From an uncultured Eubacteriaceae bacterium (GTDB lineage: Bacteria > Bacillota > Clostridia > Lachnospirales > Lachnospiraceae), in contig CAMEUH010000100.1 of the NCBI GenBank assembly GCA_945938055.1, forward strand, positions 1-8,428: a DNA stretch of 8,428 bases. Reading direction: 5' to 3'. The notes under the pieces were generated by a model. The model saw only the letters and a program-made list of their open reading frames with translations. It made no database searches and was not told the origin of the DNA. Position 1 is the stretch's first letter, and every line of letters starts with the position of its first letter. The position numbers and the translations under genes were made by a program. Of this stretch, positions 1 through 6,760 are shown piece after piece.

Positions 1-74
1 GCCATTCTCCCAATTCCGGCCGCGTATGAATTCGGTCCTTTATCCTGATGACCCACACAAGATTTACAATTCAT
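1..74 (-). CDS. Partial small protein with N-terminal CxxC, runs off the left edge
   Basis: Only the first 24 codons are in the window. They read MNCKSCVGHQDKGPNSYAAG and then IGRM. I chose the ATG at 74 because a GGAG (minus strand of 81-84) sits six bases upstream. The in-frame ATGs at 92 and 86 have no comparable Shine-Dalgarno. The visible part has a Cys-x-x-Cys pair (C3, C6) that could bind metal, and a KGPNSYAAGIGRM stretch that vaguely recalls the N-terminus of small cupin proteins. That resemblance is from memory and weak. It follows the winged-helix regulator by 64 bases with no terminator between, so it is probably the third gene of the same operon. The product is otherwise unrecognised. 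Confidence 0.5.
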   Translation of the reverse strand, partial: MNCKSCVGHQDKGPNSYAAGIGRM

Positions 75-138
75 GTTGTGCTCCATGTTCATTGCTTATT
101 AATATGTTATGTTTCTCAACGCAATTTAGTTCACATAT

Positions 139-654
139 CTACTTTTCCTCACAAGGCGAAGAAATCAATGTAATTCTCCTTGCTTTCCGATTTTCTGAGG
201 GTTGTTTTTCCATGAGATGTCCCAGAAGTTTTTCATATTCCCGGAAAAATTCCATGCACTCTTTGTCATCCAGATAAACAACTGCTGAACCAACACTCAG
301 CATATCCTTTACCGGGTCAGCATCCGGCTTCTTAAAATAATTCGCAAATTCCATATTAAGCTGCATCAATACTGATGAAACCAGCATATCCATGTCGGCG
401 GAATCATTTTCTTCGTAATGAGGATTCTTTAAGGCATAGGTCTTTTCCACCTGGCCCCGCTTTACTTCCTCTCCCAGCACTTCTATCACTCCGGCATCAA
501 GGAGGCATTTCATATGCCTGTAAAGGCTTGCTCTCGGTATATCCTCAAGAGCTTCACCAATCTGCGCCGTGGTGCAGCTTTTCTTTCGGACAATCGTCTG
601 TAAAATGCGCTGTCTGACCGGATTCATTGCCGCTTTTACATATTCCTTTTTCAT
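139..654 (-). CDS. Winged-helix (ArsR-like/HTH_20) transcriptional regulator
   Basis: This 171-residue cytoplasmic protein is probably the DNA-binding regulator of its own operon. Residues 8-25 (AAMNPVRQRILQTIVRKK) form the first helix of an ArsR-like fold. Residues 27-55 (CTTAQIGEALEDIPRASLYRHMKCLLDAG) form the helix-turn-helix, and 56-76 the beta wing (VIEVL then KRGQVEKTYAL). The C-terminal 90 residues are mostly helical, with no cysteine cluster to suggest a metal sensor, and may be a dimerisation or ligand domain. The start at 654 has AGAGGAAG about eight bases upstream. The gene follows the CPBP-type membrane protein by 30 bases. Pairing of such regulators with membrane proteins is common in Firmicutes. 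A plausible target is the repeat region at 1201-1248, which is inference. The inducing signal is unknown. Confidence 0.85.
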   Translation of the reverse strand: MKKEYVKAAMNPVRQRILQTIVRKKSCTTAQIGEALEDIPRASLYRHMKCLLDAGVIEVLGEEVKRGQVEKTYALKNPHYEENDSADMDMLVSSVLMQLNMEFANYFKKPDADPVKDMLSVGSAVVYLDDKECMEFFREYEKLLGHLMEKQPSENRKARRITLISSPCEEK

Positions 655-684
655 TGATTGCTTCCTCTTTTCTTATGAAAATCG

Positions 685-1185
685 TTATAGAACTGCCAGT
701 AAAATGAGCTTTGATACAAGGTGTATGCCAAAATGCCCCAGGATTGCATACTGAATACCATATTTTCTGTAATATCGTCCGAAAACAAGCGCAAAGCATC
801 CATTCAGAAGAAAACACCGAAACACAATAACCGGTGTCAGACCACCAAAGAATGCTATTGTTGTAGGAAGATGACCTGCGGCAAATACAAGTGCTGCAAT
901 AAGATTTGCTGCTGTTAGAACGCCTTCCGGTACCTGTTTCCTGCCTTCTGCATCTTTTCGAACGAAAACTTTCCAGAGCACTGCTGCCAAAAAGCCATAG
1001 ATGCTGCTTTGAATCGTGGTAATCACAAGAAACATATGGTAAGAGCCAATCTGGCTTAACAGAAGTTTTCTTGTCGCTTCATCATAATGTTCATAAGTAT
1101 ACATTCCGGTAAACAGACCGCCCACTAAGGCGATGGGTAAAATTACCAAGCCCAGTTTTAACGCTTTCTTAATCGTATCCTTCAT
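685..1185 (-). CDS. CPBP-family integral membrane protein with degenerate motif 1
   Basis: This 166-residue protein has four or five hydrophobic segments, at about 10-30, 49-73, 90-110, 117-136 and 145-164. Two signatures of the CPBP (CAAX protease and bacteriocin-processing, ABI) family are visible: FxxxH at F101-H105 and an HxxxH at H151-H155 (HFGIH, after the GIQYAILG turn). The first family motif, EExxxR, should lie about 40 residues before FxxxH. There the protein reads IQSSIYGF (58-65), so both glutamates and the arginine are replaced by Q59, S60 and G64. Proteolysis by the usual glutamate mechanism is therefore doubtful; a scaffold, chaperone or immunity role is an alternative. A GGAGGG (1194-1199 region) stands about eight bases before the ATG. 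It is the first gene of the minus-strand operon with the winged-helix regulator and lies behind the operator-like repeats at 1201-1248. Confidence 0.72.
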   Translation of the reverse strand: MKDTIKKALKLGLVILPIALVGGLFTGMYTYEHYDEATRKLLLSQIGSYHMFLVITTIQSSIYGFLAAVLWKVFVRKDAEGRKQVPEGVLTAANLIAALVFAAGHLPTTIAFFGGLTPVIVFRCFLLNGCFALVFGRYYRKYGIQYAILGHFGIHLVSKLILLAVL

Positions 1186-1200
1186 ATCTTTTGCCCTCCA

Positions 1201-1252
1201 CTAATCTCAAAAATGATACCAATATATTAATCTCATTTTTAAGATTAGTCAG
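1201..1252 (-). promoter_or_regulatory. Operator-like repeats and weak promoter of the CPBP/regulator operon
   Basis: A 16-nt inverted repeat with one mismatch lies at 1201-1216 and 1233-1248 (arms starting ctaatctcaaaaatga), separated by 16 bases. On the minus strand the region holds three AGATTA/TAATCT half-sites. Two of them form TAATCT-8 nt-AGATTA, and the third lies just before the Shine-Dalgarno. A weak promoter can be drawn on the minus strand: CTGACT (1247-1252), 17 bp, TAATAT (1224-1229), each 4/6 to consensus. The half-sites would cover -35 to +1, a typical layout for repression by a winged-helix dimer such as the one encoded two genes downstream. No U-run follows the stem, so I do not call it a terminator of the kinase gene. 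Function is inferred. Confidence 0.45.
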
Positions 1253-1256
1253 GTTT

Positions 1257-4200
1257 TTAACTGAGGCTTTTTGCAATTTTGATTACTTCGTCTGCATCGA
1301 GTGCTTCAACCGCAGTGTAAAGTTCGCTCATTTTATCCGTATATTCATCCGGATACTCAAAACCTTTCAGCAAAGAAACAATACCATCCGCACGGTCAAC
1401 ATCCATCTCCTGCATTGCAACACATAACATTGAAAGCTGCTCGATAAGAACGTCAATATTGAGTTCTATTTTCTCAACATTGCCAGCCAGTCTTTTTTCT
1501 CTTTCCGTCACCGTGCTCAGTTTTTCTTTATAATTACGCCATTCCTCAAGAAAAGCTGGTGTTACGTTGTCAATCGTATCCTTTTTATTGTTGATGGCTG
1601 CCAGCTCCAAAAGTCTTGCCATACCACTTAAATGCACCGCACCAATCATCGCTGCAGACGCTTTCATTGAATGAACCTTGATGCGGTATTGTTTTAATGC
1701 TTCCTCATCTGTATGGATTTTTACAGCATAGCTTTCAAGCTCATCCGCTTCATAATCAGTCATTTTAATAAAATCAACTATGATTTCGTAAAGATCCTGT
1801 GGTGAATTACAGTGAATATAGGCGTATTCAAGGTTAATTTCAGGTAATGACTCCAAAAGCTTCTCTATTTCTTCCTGATTATCTTTTTCATCAAGTCTTC
1901 TTTCTTCATTGAACCTGTCAATCTGACTGTATTCCATTTTTACATTGCCCGGTTTTAATTTATCCGCAGGCAGAAGCTGTTTTATTGTCTCTTCCAGTTT
2001 GGCAAATATAATCGGTTTTGTAAGAAATGCAGTAAAACCATTGTTCAGATACATTTCTTTTGCGCCGGTAACTGCATTCGCTGTAAGCGCAACAACCGGC
2101 GTATCGGTATTTTTATTGCCCTCAACAAACCCGAATGAATGCAAGGTTTCTATTCCGTCCATTCCCGGCATCATGTGATCAAGGAAAATCAAATCATATT
2201 TTTTCTCTGCAATCTTCTTAAGACATTCTTCACCACTGTCAGCCTCATCAATTCTTATAAGTGTGTCCTTTAAAAGTTGTCTCAATACCTTCCTGTTAAT
2301 TGCATTATCATCCACTGCCAGAATATCTGCATCAGGTGCCGTAAAAGCTATTTCATATGTATACTCCTGCTCCTGTTTCTTAATTCTTTCAGAAAGATTT
2401 CCAATTGGTGTTTCATCTGCTATTTCCTGCTCCAAATCAAAGAAAAAGCTGGAACCTTCACCATAAACACTTGTAACATTCAGATGGCTTCCCATAAGTT
2501 TTAAGAGCTGGACCGTTATACTCATACCGAGTCCCGTGCCTTCTATATTTCTGTTCCGGTCTTCTTCAATACGTGAAAACTCTTCAAATAATTTGGGAAG
2601 GTCCTCCTCCTTTATTCCGATTCCCGTATCAGTTACCCTGAAATGGAGTATCATCTTATCTTCTTTTCTGTCACCGGATACAAAAAGTGTTACACCACCT
2701 TCATTCGTATACTTTACGGCATTATTCAGAATATTAATGAGCACCTGCCTTATTCTCACATCATCGCCCTTAAGTCTTGACGGAAGATTTTCATCGAGCG
2801 AAAGATTTAAATCAAGCTCTTTTGTCTTTGCCCTGTGTGATATCATACTTATTGTATCGTGAATCAGACTGCTCAAATCATATTCTGCAGTTAATATCTC
2901 CAGCTTTCCTGAATCTATTTTGGAAATATCAAGAATATCATTAATCAGTGACAAAAGACTTTTTCCGGCATTCTGTATATCCAGCGCATATTCCCTTATC
3001 TGAATATCCTTACATTCCCTGAGAATCATTTCATCCATTCCGAGAACCGCATTAATTGGTGTTCGTATCTCATGTGACATTCTCGCAAGGAACTTACCTT
3101 TAGCTTCGTTTGCAATGAGTGCTATTTTCTTGTCCTTCTCAATTGAAAAAATATTGCTTATCGTATGAATTACCGCTCCCGAAAGCAATATCAGCAGTCC
3201 GATTGCAAGGTATGAACCCCGAAAAACCCCTGTTCTGTTAAAATAGACGGAAATCTGTATTACTGACAAAACAAGAGCTCCAAAAAGTCCAAACGCAACA
3301 TAACGGTATTCTGATATCCTGCCCTTTCTCAAATCCAGAATGAAAGTCAGAAAAACCGAGAAAATGGCCAAAAGACAACCTATGGCAACAAAAACAAATG
3401 TGCTGACAATCTGCTTTATTCCAAATACATATAACACACAGCAGACAATATCAATACAAGCAATTATCCATCCTATGCAGCAATATAATTTAACATATCT
3501 GCTCTGCTGGACCTCATTCATATATATCATGAACGGATATGGTATAATCATTACACATAAGAATGGAATATCACTAGCAGTAGAGACATTCACAAAAAAC
3601 AACTGTCTGAAAACAGAATTGGTAATCAGCCAGACTGCAGCCAGGGTTACACCCATACCCAGATAGATAATATCAAGATTTCTTTTATTTACAATGCAAT
3701 ACAGCGTACTTATAATAATTGTCAGCACTCCTATAACCAATGTCACTGCAGCAACAATTAACTCACCGCCGTACATTTTAAAAAGACGTGCCCACAGTCC
3801 AAACTCACTTCCCAGGTACGGCTGATAAAGAATACCCGTATCAGAAGCTACTTCCAGTTTAAGAACCTTACCCGCATCATTATAAGTAATCGGTATACTA
3901 ACATAGCTTTCCGGACTTGAATCTCCAAACCATCGTGTCTTTTCTGTAGAATACTCATATATCAGTTCATCATCCAGATACGCTTTCATATCCTGACTTC
4001 TGAAACACAGACACGTAATACGTTTGTCAAGATTATCCGGAATAACCGTTGTTAATACTCCTACATCCATATCAATCCTGCTGGGAATTGTTATTTTTTC
4101 AGGTACTCCGTCCCCCGAATCCATGTACCATTCTCCGTTATATTCCACACATATATTGCTCATATTAATTTTATCTGCAGGAAACATAATCTGTCCTGCA

Positions 4201-4262
4201 AAAAGATAACCAAAAAACAGAATCGTCAATATAAAAAAAACATATTTTACGCTCTTTATCAT
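1257..4262 (-). CDS. 7TM hybrid sensor histidine kinase (HisKA-HATPase-REC-Hpt)
   Basis: This 1001-residue membrane sensor kinase carries its phosphorelay modules in one chain. A signal anchor (5-22) is followed by an extracytoplasmic beta-rich domain (about 23-165; the DMKAYLDDELIYEY stretch resembles a carbohydrate-binding-like jelly roll). Seven hydrophobic helices (about 168-368) give a 7TMR-DISM-like plan. HisKA has MSHEIRTP with phospho-acceptor H397. The HATPase has the N box (N513/N514), DTGIGI (545-550) and GTGLGM (575-580). The receiver has D651/D652, phospho-Asp D695 in LIFLDHMMPGMDG, T727 and K749. The Hpt domain has H864 in VHSMKASA. A further helical tail (about 925-1001) has no family I recognise. 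No DNA-binding or enzymatic output domain is present. The start overlaps the response regulator stop by ATGA, so translation is probably coupled. The ligand is unknown; a sugar or other small molecule would fit the fold. Confidence 0.95.
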   Translation of the reverse strand: MIKSVKYVFFILTILFFGYLFAGQIMFPADKINMSNICVEYNGEWYMDSGDGVPEKITIPSRIDMDVGVLTTVIPDNLDKRITCLCFRSQDMKAYLDDELIYEYSTEKTRWFGDSSPESYVSIPITYNDAGKVLKLEVASDTGILYQPYLGSEFGLWARLFKMYGGELIVAAVTLVIGVLTIIISTLYCIVNKRNLDIIYLGMGVTLAAVWLITNSVFRQLFFVNVSTASDIPFLCVMIIPYPFMIYMNEVQQSRYVKLYCCIGWIIACIDIVCCVLYVFGIKQIVSTFVFVAIGCLLAIFSVFLTFILDLRKGRISEYRYVAFGLFGALVLSVIQISVYFNRTGVFRGSYLAIGLLILLSGAVIHTISNIFSIEKDKKIALIANEAKGKFLARMSHEIRTPINAVLGMDEMILRECKDIQIREYALDIQNAGKSLLSLINDILDISKIDSGKLEILTAEYDLSSLIHDTISMISHRAKTKELDLNLSLDENLPSRLKGDDVRIRQVLINILNNAVKYTNEGGVTLFVSGDRKEDKMILHFRVTDTGIGIKEEDLPKLFEEFSRIEEDRNRNIEGTGLGMSITVQLLKLMGSHLNVTSVYGEGSSFFFDLEQEIADETPIGNLSERIKKQEQEYTYEIAFTAPDADILAVDDNAINRKVLRQLLKDTLIRIDEADSGEECLKKIAEKKYDLIFLDHMMPGMDGIETLHSFGFVEGNKNTDTPVVALTANAVTGAKEMYLNNGFTAFLTKPIIFAKLEETIKQLLPADKLKPGNVKMEYSQIDRFNEERRLDEKDNQEEIEKLLESLPEINLEYAYIHCNSPQDLYEIIVDFIKMTDYEADELESYAVKIHTDEEALKQYRIKVHSMKASAAMIGAVHLSGMARLLELAAINNKKDTIDNVTPAFLEEWRNYKEKLSTVTEREKRLAGNVEKIELNIDVLIEQLSMLCVAMQEMDVDRADGIVSLLKGFEYPDEYTDKMSELYTAVEALDADEVIKIAKSLS

Positions 4263-5026
4263 TCGCCCAATGCCTCTTTAATAATACTTAATAATTTATC
4301 CTTTGCAGGAGGTTTTAATATATACCCGAACGGCATTGATTTCAGCACGGCCAGAATCTGTTCCCTCTCTGCAACTGAAGTAAGAAATATCACAGGAATA
4401 TTTTTAAGTGAATCGTCTGATTTTATTGTCTCAAAAACTTCCTTTCCATCCATACCCGGCATGTCATAATCAAGAAGAATCAAATCCACGCATTTGTCCC
4501 TGATGGTATCAAGCCCCTTTTGTCCGGACGTTGCCAGGCTGACTTCGTAGTCTGTTTCAAGAAGCGATTTAATATTTCTAAGAACAAGTGCATTATCATC
4601 AATAACGATTATTTTCTTTTTTATTTTGGTAGGTATCTCTTTGTTCTGTCTGACTTCCTCAACATTAAGATTAAGAAGTCTGTAGCAGGCGTTTAAAACA
4701 TCCTGTGCCTTAATCGGTCGGCTCAAAATCAGAAAGCTTTTAAATCCATCCAGCATTATCTTTATTTCTTCCTGAATCTGGGCTGTCCCGACAACCAGTA
4801 TCGGCATCTGATCCAGTTTGACCCTTAATGTTTCAAATATTTCCCGCACATCATCATTTATTTCCAGGATATTCATCACCAGAATGCCCGGTCTTATAAT
4901 ACGCGCCATGTCTTTTACATTCTTCGCATTTTGCGAACACATCTGTATCTGAAAAACATCCTTCATACATTCATTTAAACTGTTGAGAGTATCATTAAGT
5001 TCACCAACGAGAAGCATTTTTATCAT
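4259..5026 (-). CDS. Tandem-receiver response regulator (degenerate REC + canonical REC)
   Basis: This 255-residue soluble protein consists of two CheY-like receivers and nothing else. The second (about 137-255) is complete: D143/D144 in VIDDNA, phospho-acceptor D186 in LILLDYDMPGMDG, T216 in IFLTS and K238 in ILKPP. The first (about 2-120) keeps the fold but has lost chemistry: no N-terminal acidic pair (LLVGELND), N52 at the phosphorylation position, and R103 in place of the conserved Lys before a Pro. It is therefore probably a pseudo-receiver used for binding. An AGGAGG nine bases upstream supports the start at 5026. It is the first gene of an operon with the hybrid kinase (4-nt overlap) and presumably exchanges phosphate with its H397 or Hpt H864. 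With no output domain, it likely acts by protein contact or as a phosphate shuttle or sink. A clear promoter was not found in 5040-5200. Confidence 0.92.
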   Translation of the reverse strand: MIKMLLVGELNDTLNSLNECMKDVFQIQMCSQNAKNVKDMARIIRPGILVMNILEINDDVREIFETLRVKLDQMPILVVGTAQIQEEIKIMLDGFKSFLILSRPIKAQDVLNACYRLLNLNVEEVRQNKEIPTKIKKKIIVIDDNALVLRNIKSLLETDYEVSLATSGQKGLDTIRDKCVDLILLDYDMPGMDGKEVFETIKSDDSLKNIPVIFLTSVAEREQILAVLKSMPFGYILKPPAKDKLLSIIKEALGE

Positions 5027-5200
5027 TTGATTTATCCTCCTGTTATCTTATAATTTGGTAATATTGCGTAATTTGTTTACATGTGTCCCTTAACATCTTC
5101 ATCAATGTCTGTTTTCAATCAACCGTTTATATAACAAATATTAAGCCAAATTAAGAAAATAATCAATATAAACATAAAAAGATAGGGCATTTTCCCTTGT

Positions 5201-5235
5201 AAAAAGAGGCAGTACCTTTTTTACTAAGTACTGCC
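5201..5235 (-). terminator. Intrinsic terminator, minus strand
   Basis: A perfect 8-bp stem, ggcagtac (5208-5215) with gtactgcc (5228-5235), closes a 12-nt loop. Read on the minus strand it is followed at once by TCTTTTTAC, a U-rich tract. The plus-strand side is followed by accactat, so the terminator works mainly leftwards. It would end transcripts from the accessory islet on the right and insulate the signalling operon that begins just to the left. Confidence 0.7.
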
Positions 5236-5327
5236 ACCACTATATTTATTTATTCTTTTATCCAAACCTTATTTTATGTCGCCAATCTTTCATTTTATGC
5301 CACTCATTCTCCTTAAAATCTTGTATC

Positions 5328-5361
5328 TGCTATGATTGCTACATAACATTCAGAAAGGAGG
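5328..5361 (+). promoter_or_regulatory. Extended -10 promoter and Shine-Dalgarno of the small plus-strand gene
   Basis: TGC-TATGAT (5328-5336) matches an extended -10 element (TGnTATAAT) with one mismatch. No good -35 lies 17 bp upstream. AGGAGG (5356-5361) stands seven bases before the ATG at 5369, ideal spacing. The expression signals look intact although the gene they serve is truncated. Confidence 0.5.
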
Positions 5362-5368
5362 AATACAT

Positions 5369-5623
5369 ATGGCACATATCGTAAAAATTACAGATCGGAA
5401 TGGCACCTACCAGATTGATTGTAATGACTGGAATGGACCTAATGCTCCATTGTCCGATACATGGACTACTTTAAAGCTTACTGGGGTAAGCCGCTGTCCT
5501 GCTTTACCCAAAAGGTTTGTAAGTCCAATTACATTCTTCTTGTTTCAAACATCGGTTTGTTCCGTAATTATTCGTAACCCGAGGGCTCTGCGTGTTTTTT
5601 ACGCTGACCTATTTCATTTATGA
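5369..5623 (+). pseudogene. Truncated small protein of unknown function, only its 5' part intact
   Basis: The first 38 or so residues (MAHIVKITDRNGTYQIDCND, then WNGPNAPLSDTWTTLKLTG) read like an authentic soluble protein and are preceded by an ideal Shine-Dalgarno. I do not recognise the family. After about residue 39 the translation turns to a Cys/Pro/Phe-rich tail (VSRCPALPKRFVSPITFF and on) of out-of-frame character. The change falls at an imperfect hairpin, gggtaagc (5484-5491) with gctttaccc (5501-5509). The open frame ends at 5623, overlapping the opposite-strand XRE fragment by 10 bases. I read this as a gene cut by a deletion near 5485; the frame may still be translated as an 84-residue chimera. 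It is the only plausible plus-strand gene in the window. Confidence 0.5.
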
Positions 5624-5817
5624 ACCATCATATGCGTTCCTTTCAACCACTTCTTTTTATAAAACTCCAGCTTATCTTTAAGTGCAAAACTACTATCCTT
5701 GATAGTCTGTGTTAAATTATTTTCTGCAGCTTGCTTATATTCCTCATCTGTAAGTTTCTTTCCGCTTAATATTTCATTGATGCTTACATTAAACATTTCT
5801 CCCACGTCGATAAACAC
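5614..5817 (-). pseudogene. Internal fragment of an XRE-type regulator
   Basis: Residues 4-60 (DVGEMFNVSINEILSGKKLT, then DEEYKQAAENNL and KDKLEFYKKKWLK) match the stretch just after the HTH in long Firmicute XRE regulators, where a phrase like 'VSINELLSG-K-L--E-Y---AE-NL' follows the DNA-binding domain. The HTH itself is absent: its place is taken by the KilA-N fragment in another frame. The usual continuation after KKKWLK, often membrane helices, is replaced by GTHMMVHK and a stop. The open frame can start at a GTG (5815-5817) with no ribosome binding site. It is therefore a mid-gene scrap with both ends lost, not a functional regulator. Confidence 0.6.
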
Positions 5818-5981
5818 TCTAAAGTCGTTCTATTTCTCAGCCAGTTTCTTACAACATCTGCAGCTCTGGAATTATCAGATTTTGCAGCTGCCATATCTGT
5901 TATACATATATAATCATCAATATCTGCCTCAGTTATTATGATAGGAATATCCTGTACTGTGACAATTCTATTCTTCGCCAT
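5784..5981 (-). pseudogene. KilA-N domain protein, truncated after about 60 residues
   Basis: The N-terminus (KNRIVTVQDIPIIITEADID, then DYICITDMAAAKS and ADVVRNWLRNRTTLE-L-TWEK) is the start of a KilA-N domain, a DNA-binding domain of phage antirepressor-like proteins. Intact relatives carry the pattern DYI-LTDIA...ADVV-NWMR-R-TIEFLG-WE and go on for 150 or more residues. Here the frame ends CLM-stop (residue 65) where the sequence becomes an XRE regulator fragment in another frame. The start at 5981 overlaps the upstream small HTH gene by 14 bases, with GGAAGGGAAGA before the ATG. The gene is thus translationally coupled to that HTH protein but cannot make a complete KilA-N fold. Confidence 0.72.
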
Positions 5982-6180
5982 TCTTCCCTTCCTTTTTCTT
6001 CATAAGTCCCTCATACTTAAGCTGATACGCAATCAGCCTTGGTATATATTCCGGAGGAGTGCGTCTTGCAGCTTCCCAATCTTCCAATGTACGAACAGGG
6101 ATGCCCGTATGCTCTGAAAACTCTTTGCGTGACATCCCTGTACCTTCTCTTAATTCTTTTATTATTTTTGCTGTATCCAT
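5968..6180 (-). CDS. Small HTH DNA-binding protein (module partner of KilA-N)
   Basis: This 70-residue protein contains one helix-turn-helix: KIIKELREGTGMSRKEFSEH, GIPVRTLEDWE (27-37) and ARRTPPEYIPRL. The pattern is that of short Lachnospiraceae XRE-like regulators. A possible start 15 bases upstream (6195) gives MRGETMDTAK, but GAGGTG stands five to six bases before the ATG at 6180, so I take 6180. The last codons overlap the KilA-N start. It is 26/52 identical without gaps to the HTH protein at 8031-8258, and both sit directly upstream of a phage-type KilA-N or ORF6N gene. The likely job is DNA binding and self-regulation of the module. No own promoter was clear in the 68 bases after the DHFR gene, so it may be read through from upstream. 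Confidence 0.8.
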   Translation of the reverse strand: MDTAKIIKELREGTGMSRKEFSEHTGIPVRTLEDWEAARRTPPEYIPRLIAYQLKYEGLMKKKEGKNGEE

Positions 6181-6248
6181 AGTTTCACCTCGCATTGTGT
6201 TTTATATAGCAATTTTAACATATTCTATATATATTCGAAATGCGTGTT

Positions 6249-6740
6249 TTATTTATGATTTATGTTTAATTTTTTTCTAGTATAAACAGTTCTTGTAAAT
6301 CTTACCTCATCTCCTAATGTTTCCCTCACACTAACATCAAACTCATCAATATCAAAGTCAGGGAAAAATACATCACCATCTTCAACTACTAATTCTACTT
6401 CTGTGATGTACATTACATCTACAAATGGAATAGCTTCTAAATACAATCCATATCCTCCTGCAATAAATACATCTTTGTCTCCCGCCATTTCAATAGCTTC
6501 TTTTACAGATTTTGCAGTGTATAGATTATCACCTTCATACTTTTTACTTCTGGATACAACAATATTTTTTCTATTAGGTAATGGATGTCCGATTTCATCA
6601 AAGGATTTCCGACCCATAACTACGACATTTCCTGTGGTAAGTTCCTTAAATTGTTTCTGCTCACCCTTTATTTTCCAAGGTATTTCACCATTCTTACCAA
6701 TTACATTATTTTTTGAACGAGCAACAATCAAACCAATCAT
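6249..6740 (-). CDS. folA: Dihydrofolate reductase, DfrF-like, probably trimethoprim-insensitive
   Basis: This 163-residue enzyme reduces dihydrofolate to tetrahydrofolate with NADPH (EC 1.5.1.3) in the cytoplasm. It lines up with E. coli FolA without gaps over the first 60 residues: MIGLIVARSKNNVIGKNGEI, P21-W22, F31, GRKS (43-46), R57 in PLPNRKNIVVS, the G95-G96 NADPH motif in IAGGYGLY and T113 in YITEVEL. Residue 27, the catalytic acid (Asp in E. coli FolA), is Glu here, as in several acquired trimethoprim-resistant enzymes. From memory the closest family is DfrF of Gram-positive bacteria; this was not searched. The start at 6740 has only a weak AGTAGG 11 bases away. It is bracketed by phage-type HTH modules and short remnants, with no thyA nearby, which suggests it came with a mobile element. 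DHFR identity is certain; resistance is inference. Confidence 0.95.
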   Translation of the reverse strand: MIGLIVARSKNNVIGKNGEIPWKIKGEQKQFKELTTGNVVVMGRKSFDEIGHPLPNRKNIVVSRSKKYEGDNLYTAKSVKEAIEMAGDKDVFIAGGYGLYLEAIPFVDVMYITEVELVVEDGDVFFPDFDIDEFDVSVRETLGDEVRFTRTVYTRKKLNINHK

Positions 6741-6760
6741 TCGTGTATACCTACTTTCAC

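Larger units (their letters stand above)
5027..5368. other. Intergenic region between the signalling operon and the accessory islet
   Basis: This 342-base AT-rich gap lies between divergently read genes. It holds the Shine-Dalgarno of the response regulator (5035-5040, minus), a minus-strand terminator (5208-5235) and a plus-strand extended -10 with AGGAGG for the small gene at 5369. I could not find a convincing -35/-10 pair for the minus-strand signalling operon in 5040-5200. The best AT hexamers there have poor partners. No tRNA, repeat array or further ORF was seen. Confidence 0.6.

Noticed and set aside
26..277. Plus-strand open frame of 83 codons
   Set aside because: It is antisense to the end of the winged-helix regulator and the next partial gene, has no Shine-Dalgarno, and its composition is that of a shadow frame.
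554..817. Minus-strand open frame of 87 codons bridging the CPBP and regulator genes
   Set aside because: It overlaps two better genes in another frame and has no recognisable domain.
1201..1248. Inverted repeat read as a terminator of the kinase gene
   Set aside because: The 16-nt loop is large and no U-run follows on the minus strand; an operator fits better.
2536..2862. Plus-strand open frame of 108 codons
   Set aside because: It is antisense to the conserved HATPase region of the kinase; the coding signal is fully explained by the minus strand.
3340..3666. Plus-strand open frame of 108 codons
   Set aside because: It is antisense to the transmembrane helices of the kinase and has no ribosome binding site.
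5585..5607. Hairpin gcgt-gttttt-tacgc as a terminator
   Set aside because: The T-run is in the loop, not after the stem, on both strands.
5482..5625. Possible IS200/IS605-like end, because of the hairpin at 5484-5509
   Set aside because: No transposase remnant or matching second end was found; the hairpin alone is not enough.
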